From NCBI RefSeq assembly GCF_002115825.1, contig NZ_JFJZ01000046.1:1-35023 (forward strand): DNA of 35,023 nt, in the 5' to 3' direction. A model generated the notes under the pieces. It searched no databases and was not told the DNA's origin. It was given only the letters and a program-made list of their open reading frames with translations. The position numbers and the translations under genes were made by a program. The DNA is from Thalassospira sp. MCCC 1A01428. GTDB taxonomy: Bacteria > Pseudomonadota > Alphaproteobacteria > Rhodospirillales > Thalassospiraceae. How positions within the stretch are numbered: the stretch's first letter is position 1; the number at the start of each line of letters is the position of its first letter. Of this stretch, positions 25,823-35,023 are shown piece after piece.

Positions 25823-25951
25823 CGTTGGGATCCTCCAGTTCGTCGTTTATGATGTATTTTATAATCAAACCAATCGTCAACACCCCTTAATTCCTGCGGA
25901 GTGCAGATGTCTTTTATCCTGTTGGGGCTACCAGATAAATAGGGATTTCCA

Positions 25952-26329
25952 ATGAAAATAACCAGACTTGATCACCTGGTTTTGACCGTGAAAAGCATTG
26001 CAGGCCCTGTTGAATTTTATCAAACCATTTTAGACATGAACCGTAAGGATTTTGGTAATGGCCGTGCCGCCCCGCATTTTGGGGGTCAAAACCAATTTAC
26101 ACCCCGCAAACACCATTCCTGATGATAACGTACATCGCCCCCTGCCCGGTTCCGCCGATTTGTATTTTTAACCCAAACACCGCTTGACGCCGTAATTGAA
26201 CATCTGCACAAGCACGGACAGAAAATTATCGAAGGCCAGATCGGACGAACCGGTGCTACCGGCCCGCTTCGGTCAGTTTATATTTACGGTCCGGCCGAAA
26301 ACCTGATCGAAATTCGCAATCCGCGATAG
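25952..26329 (+). pseudogene. VOC-family (glyoxalase/dioxygenase fold) gene with two frameshifts
   Basis: Frame 1 from ATG 25952 reads MKITRLDHLVLTVKSIAGPVEFYQ...NRKDFGNGRAAPHFGGQ, a typical VOC N-half. Near 26090 the family sequence continues in another frame (KTNLHPANTIPDDNVHRPLP, then GSADLYF). At about 26165 it shifts again to FLTQTPLDAVIEHLHKHGQ and RTGATGPLRSVYIYGPAENLIEIRNPR, ending TAG. Both breaks fall in homopolymers: an A-run of four where six would restore frame, and a T-run of five where six would. The rest of the sequence is well conserved, so either the breaks are recent or they are assembly errors. Small VOC proteins of this size are metal-dependent lyases, dioxygenases or resistance proteins; the substrate is unknown. 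Confidence 0.8.
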
Positions 26330-26342
26330 GGAATAAAAGACG

Positions 26343-27338
26343 ATGACGCAATTGGTGTTAGCACCAATGGAAGGGCTTGTGGACTGGCGCGTTCGGCAAT
26401 TGCTAAGTGCGGTTGGTGGCTTTGACCAATGCGTTACCGAATTTATCCGCGTGTCGCAAACCCTGTTCCCGGCGCATGTCTTTTATCGTTATTGCCCCGA
26501 ATTGCATCAGGGCGGCAAAACCGCCAGCGGGCAGCCTGTTCTGGTCCAGCTGATGGGCCATGACCCGCAATTATTGGGCGAAAATGCCGCCTTTGCCGTT
26601 GAACTGGGCGCACCGGGCATTGACATCAATTTTGGCTGCCCGTCCAAAACCGTCAATAAACGCGAAGCAGGCGCGTCTTTGTTAAAATGCCCGGAAAACC
26701 TGTTTAACATTGTCCGTGCCGTGCGCGCCGCTGTTCCGGGCCATATCGCAGTTAGTGCCAAAATCCGCCTGGGATATGCCGATAAAACCCTGTTTCTGGA
26801 AAATGCCCGTGCGGTTGAAGAAGGTGGCGTGCAACATTTAACTGTTCATGCCCGCACCAAACTGGAAGGTTACAAGCCGCCCGCACATTGGGAATATCTG
26901 GCCCGCATCCGCGAGGCCATTTCCATCCCCATGACAGCCAATGGCGAAATCTGGACCCTCGAGGATTATATCCGCTGCCGCGATATTTCCGGCTGCACGT
27001 CCTTTATGCTGGGGCGCGGTGCCATTGCCTGCCCGGACCTTGCTGCACGCATCAAGGCGATGGAAACTAGCGAAGCACCAGCAAAACAAAGCTGGGCCGA
27101 TGTTTTGGGCATTCTGCTGGCCTATATCGACCTTCTGGCACAGGACGGTGCCACTGAAAACCACCAGGCCGGGCGCATCAAACAATGGGTATCGATGATG
27201 CGCAAAGGCCACAGCACCGCTGCCACCTGCTTTGACGAGATCAAACGCATTCGCGATATTCACGAGCTACGCACCAAATTAAGCGAAGACCGCGAAAAGC
27301 CTGAAAACCGGCAGCAAGACAAACGGATCGCGGCTTAA
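26343..27338 (+). CDS. dusC: tRNA-dihydrouridine synthase, DusC-like
   Basis: This flavoenzyme reduces a uridine of tRNA to dihydrouridine (U16 for E. coli DusC). The 331-residue protein shows the family signatures LAPMEGLVDWRVRQLL, CVTEFIRVSQTLFP, QPVLVQLMG, DINFGCPSKTVNKREAGASLL with catalytic Cys99, VSAKIRLGY, HARTKLEGY and MTANGEIW. The APMEG and CPSKTVN details match DusC better than DusA or DusB. The C-terminal ~30 residues are charged and variable. ATG 26343 has AGGG in the leader; it starts 13 bp after the broken VOC gene, so the two were probably cotranscribed. Confidence 0.93.
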   Translation: MTQLVLAPMEGLVDWRVRQLLSAVGGFDQCVTEFIRVSQTLFPAHVFYRYCPELHQGGKTASGQPVLVQLMGHDPQLLGENAAFAVELGAPGIDINFGCPSKTVNKREAGASLLKCPENLFNIVRAVRAAVPGHIAVSAKIRLGYADKTLFLENARAVEEGGVQHLTVHARTKLEGYKPPAHWEYLARIREAISIPMTANGEIWTLEDYIRCRDISGCTSFMLGRGAIACPDLAARIKAMETSEAPAKQSWADVLGILLAYIDLLAQDGATENHQAGRIKQWVSMMRKGHSTAATCFDEIKRIRDIHELRTKLSEDREKPENRQQDKRIAA

Positions 27339-27371
27339 AAAAAGCCTCAAAGCCACCAAACGCCTCCGGTT

Positions 27372-27842
27372 ATGGACGTCGCCATGCCCCTTTCCGATCT
27401 GACCATACGCCCCTATGATCCGCAGGATTGCGACGATCTTCTCGCAATCTGGCTTGCGGCATCGCGCCTTGGGCATGCCTTTTTGGGGGAAAAGACGCTG
27501 TTACAACAACAGCTCATCGTGCGCGATGTCTATTTGCCGCAGGCGGAAAACCACGTTGCCCTCGTTGGTCACATTCCGGTGGGCTTCATTGGTTTGCTGG
27601 ATTGTTTTATTGGCGGGCTTTTTGTGGCCCCGGCCTTTCATGGCATGAATATTGGCCGGTCCCTGGTGGAACATGTCAGCCCGTTTAAACCGTGGCTGGA
27701 ACTCGAGGTTTATGCTGCCAACCCCTTGGCACCGCCCTTTTATCGCAAATTGGGCTTTCACGAAATCTCCCGCCGCGCCAAGGATGTTGATGGACGCCCC
27801 TTTGAGCTGATCCGCATGCGACGGGACCGCCAACCGCAATAA
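27372..27842 (+). CDS. GNAT family N-acetyltransferase
   Basis: The protein is 156 residues with the GNAT fold: N-terminal TIRPYDPQDCDDLLAIWLAAS, then GGLFVAPAFHGMNIGRSLVEHV with the acetyl-CoA pyrophosphate-binding segment, and LEVYAANPLAPPFYRKLGFHEISRR near the end. The pattern resembles YjaB-like members. Substrate is unknown. Start is ATG 27372; a second in-frame ATG at 27384 is equally possible because neither has a clear ribosome binding site. It follows dusC by 33 bp and may be cotranscribed. Confidence 0.88.
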   Translation: MDVAMPLSDLTIRPYDPQDCDDLLAIWLAASRLGHAFLGEKTLLQQQLIVRDVYLPQAENHVALVGHIPVGFIGLLDCFIGGLFVAPAFHGMNIGRSLVEHVSPFKPWLELEVYAANPLAPPFYRKLGFHEISRRAKDVDGRPFELIRMRRDRQPQ

Positions 27843-27871
27843 ATCCGGGCTATTTCCGTGAACCAAAACGT

Positions 27872-27906
27872 GAAAATCCCCGCCAGACGACCTGACGGGG
27901 ATTTTC
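27872..27906. terminator. Bidirectional terminator between the GNAT and formaldehyde dehydrogenase genes
   Basis: GAAAATCCCCG (27872-27882) pairs perfectly with CGGGGATTTTC (27896-27906), 13-nt loop with a possible inner CAG/CTG. T-rich ends occur on both strands. It separates convergent genes. Confidence 0.82.
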
Positions 27907-27937
27907 GTTAAACTCAGCAGGTCTAATCCTGCAAATC

Positions 27938-29128
27938 CTAGCTTGCCTTGGCCAGCATCCCGTGCGGGTCGAGGACAAATTTCTTGGCTGCCCCCTGATC
28001 AAAGCTTTCATAGCCCTGTGCGGCATCTTCCAGCGAAATAACCTGTGCATTAACGATATCGGCAATGTTCAGTCGGCCATGCAAAATGGCTTGCATCAGT
28101 TGCCGGTTATATTTAATCACCGGGGTCTGCCCGGTATGGAAGGATTGTGCCTTGGCCCAGCCCAGGCCGAAGCGCAGCGACAGGCTGCCCTGTTTGGCGG
28201 CATCATCCACAGCACCCGGATCTTCGGTTACATACAGGCCGGGAATACCGATGGAACCTGCCGCCCGGGTGATTTCCATCATCTGGTTAAGCACAATCGC
28301 CGGCTGTTCGCCGCCGCTATGCCCACGCGCCTCGAAGCCCACGGCATCAATGGCGCTGTCTACTTCGGGGCTGCCGGTGATTTCGGCAATCATCTCGCCC
28401 AACCGGTCGCTTTGTGATAAATCGACAGGCTCAAACCCCATTTTTGCCGCATGGGCCAGACGTTCCTTGTTGAAATCGCCAACCATTACAACGGCCGCAC
28501 CCAAAATACGGGCCGATGCCGCCGCCGCCAGCCCCACCGGGCCTGCACCTGCCACATACACAATGGAACCAACACCAACACCGGCCTGCACCGCGCCATG
28601 AAAGCCAGTCGGCAAAATATCGGACAACATGGTCAGATCGCGGATTTTTTCCATCGCCTGATCCCGATCAGGGAATTTCAGCAAGTTAAAGTCGGCATAA
28701 GGCACCATCACATAATGGGCCTGCCCGCCAATCCAGCCGCCCATATCGACATAACCATACGCCCCACCAGCACGGGACGGATTAACCGTCAGGCATACAC
28801 CGGTATCTTGCGATTTGCAGCACCGGCACCGGCCACAAGCGACATTAAACGGAACCGATACGATATCGCCAATTTCAAGCTGTTCAACATCGCTGCCCTT
28901 TTCAATAACCTGCCCGGTTATTTCATGGCCCAACACAAGGCCGGGCTCGGCCGTTGTGCGCCCGCGCACCATATGCTGGTCAGACCCGCAAATATTGGTC
29001 GATATCACCTTTAAAATAACAGCATGGTCGATCTTGCGACCATCTGGCGATGACATTACCGGGTCCAGAATATTCCGGACTTCCACTTTGCCCGGACCAA
29101 CATAAACAACACCTCTGTTCGCGCTCAT
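27938..29128 (-). CDS. fdhA: Glutathione-independent formaldehyde dehydrogenase
   Basis: This zinc- and NAD-dependent medium-chain dehydrogenase oxidises formaldehyde to formate (or dismutates it) without glutathione, as in Pseudomonas putida. The 397-residue product closely follows that enzyme: MSANRGVVYVGPGKVEV, NICGSDQHMVRGRTTA with catalytic-zinc Cys47, GHEITG with His68, structural-zinc cysteines 98, 101, 104 and 112 in CGRCRCCKSQDTGVC, Rossmann motif GAGPVG, and the conserved GIPGLYVTEDPGA. ATG 29128 has GGAGGAAG directly upstream; a longer open frame reaches 29224 without support. It protects against formaldehyde from methylated compounds or lignin breakdown. It is transcribed alone. 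Confidence 0.96.
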   Translation of the reverse strand: MSANRGVVYVGPGKVEVRNILDPVMSSPDGRKIDHAVILKVISTNICGSDQHMVRGRTTAEPGLVLGHEITGQVIEKGSDVEQLEIGDIVSVPFNVACGRCRCCKSQDTGVCLTVNPSRAGGAYGYVDMGGWIGGQAHYVMVPYADFNLLKFPDRDQAMEKIRDLTMLSDILPTGFHGAVQAGVGVGSIVYVAGAGPVGLAAAASARILGAAVVMVGDFNKERLAHAAKMGFEPVDLSQSDRLGEMIAEITGSPEVDSAIDAVGFEARGHSGGEQPAIVLNQMMEITRAAGSIGIPGLYVTEDPGAVDDAAKQGSLSLRFGLGWAKAQSFHTGQTPVIKYNRQLMQAILHGRLNIADIVNAQVISLEDAAQGYESFDQGAAKKFVLDPHGMLAKAS

Positions 29129-29219
29129 TTGCTTCCTCCGCTGATATAAAGCCTTCGGACATTCCGGGGCTTTGATTGTTTTCTTTTGATGGCCCTGGTC
29201 ACCGCGCAGGTACACGGCC

Positions 29220-29240
29220 GGCACTTCGGGGCGAAGTACC
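29220..29240. promoter_or_regulatory. Near-palindrome upstream of fdhA
   Basis: GGCACTTCG and CGAAGTACC are arranged around GGG (8 of 9 positions pair), about 90-110 bp before the fdhA start. It may be an operator or a leader hairpin; no regulator gene is adjacent. Confidence 0.25.
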
Positions 29241-29680
29241 TATAACGCCCCCGATCAAAAGGGCGCTGAACAAGTCCTGAAGAAGCACAAAACCTGGAGA
29301 AGCGACACAAAACCCAAAATACCCTGTTTTGCGTCATTCACCTGCTGCCGGAGCAACTCGCAAATCCGGTGTCGATTATTTGAATTTGCCGGGCAAAGCA
29401 CCAAAACGATGACTTCACACTATTGATTATGCTTCATCCCTTTCAAACGGCCCCTGTAGGAAAAGACAGCCTGAAAGACGTGCGATGGAAAACCCAAAGG
29501 TTCATTTGGAATTACCCTAACAGAACCCCAAAGCTAAAAACGGGAAGTTTGCGACGTTTCGTCTGTAAGTTTGCGCATATTGATCAAATACACGTGTGAG
29601 TAAGGAAAGGGGGGACAGTACAGACCGGGACAGCATAGTCAGCATTACAAACATGGCCGACACCCCCCAACCAAACCACA
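29241..29680. other. Intergenic region between fdhA and the RTX gene
   Basis: No credible coding sequence, RNA gene or clear promoter pair was found in about 440 bases. The two flanking genes are both leftward, so fdhA promoter elements must lie in this stretch. Confidence 0.5.
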
Positions 29681-29711
29681 AAACCCGCAAATGCCGGGCA
29701 TTTGCGGGTTT
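29681..29711 (-). terminator. Intrinsic terminator after the RTX gene
   Basis: AAACCCGCAAATG (29681-29693) pairs with CATTTGCGGGTTT (29699-29711), 5-nt loop. The minus-strand tail is TGTGGTTTGG after GGGTTT. It lies 25 bp past the RTX stop codon; the plus-strand tail is also T-rich. Confidence 0.8.
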
Positions 29712-29736
29712 GTTTTAGCAACCGGTTTATTACGGC

Positions 29737-35023
<5,287 letters not shown>

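Noticed and set aside
19601..25952. A 17-base motif ATAAATAGG(T/G)ATTTCCA occurring at 19601 and 25936
   Set aside because: One near-match of this length within 35 kb is about what chance allows, and the two contexts are unrelated.

Overview
The window looks like chromosomal DNA from a marine alphaproteobacterium, most likely Thalassospira or a close relative in the Rhodospirillales. This is inferred from the protein sequences and the secA / parvulin / argJ neighbourhood; no database search was possible. Nothing marks a plasmid or prophage, and no tRNA, rRNA, CRISPR or insertion sequence was seen.

Left part (1-9.7 kb). The first 36 bases are the N-terminus of a leftward acyltransferase-3 family gene with a run of nine G abutting its ATG. 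secA follows leftward with its own terminator and promoter. Divergent from secA are two genes for alanine/serine-rich, cysteine-free proteins; the second has EF-hand-like calcium loops, and the two look like distant paralogues. Then come an exported parvulin-type prolyl isomerase, argJ, and a leftward pentapeptide-repeat gene.

Signalling part (10-14 kb). A compact three-gene operon encodes REC-HDOD, REC plus a decayed HD-GYP domain, and a soluble PAS histidine kinase. The HD-GYP-like domain has lost every expected metal ligand.

Metabolic part (14-29 kb). Leftward ynfA and an R. etli-type asparaginase are followed by an unrecognised secreted protein, an Lrp/AsnC regulator divergent from phenylalanine 4-hydroxylase, a single-domain response regulator and a LysR remnant. 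A cobalamin riboswitch then precedes mutA-mutB (methylmalonyl-CoA mutase) and the G3E chaperone meaB. After that come a 50-residue leftward gene, a VOC-family gene broken twice at homopolymers, a dusC-like gene, a GNAT acetyltransferase and a leftward glutathione-independent formaldehyde dehydrogenase. The mut genes and meaB form a coherent propionyl-CoA to succinyl-CoA module with B12-responsive control.

Right part (29.7 kb to the end). One leftward gene open at the window edge encodes more than 1,760 residues of RTX-type calcium-binding repeats with a C-terminal type I secretion region. It contains three internal copies of that C-terminal domain, three copies of a second module with variable linkers, a 6 x 108 bp higher-order repeat and near-perfect short tandem duplications.

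The best candidates for undescribed biology are the pseudo-HD-GYP signalling operon, the riboswitch placed on a B12-dependent enzyme, the paired secreted calcium-loop proteins and the modular growth of the RTX protein.
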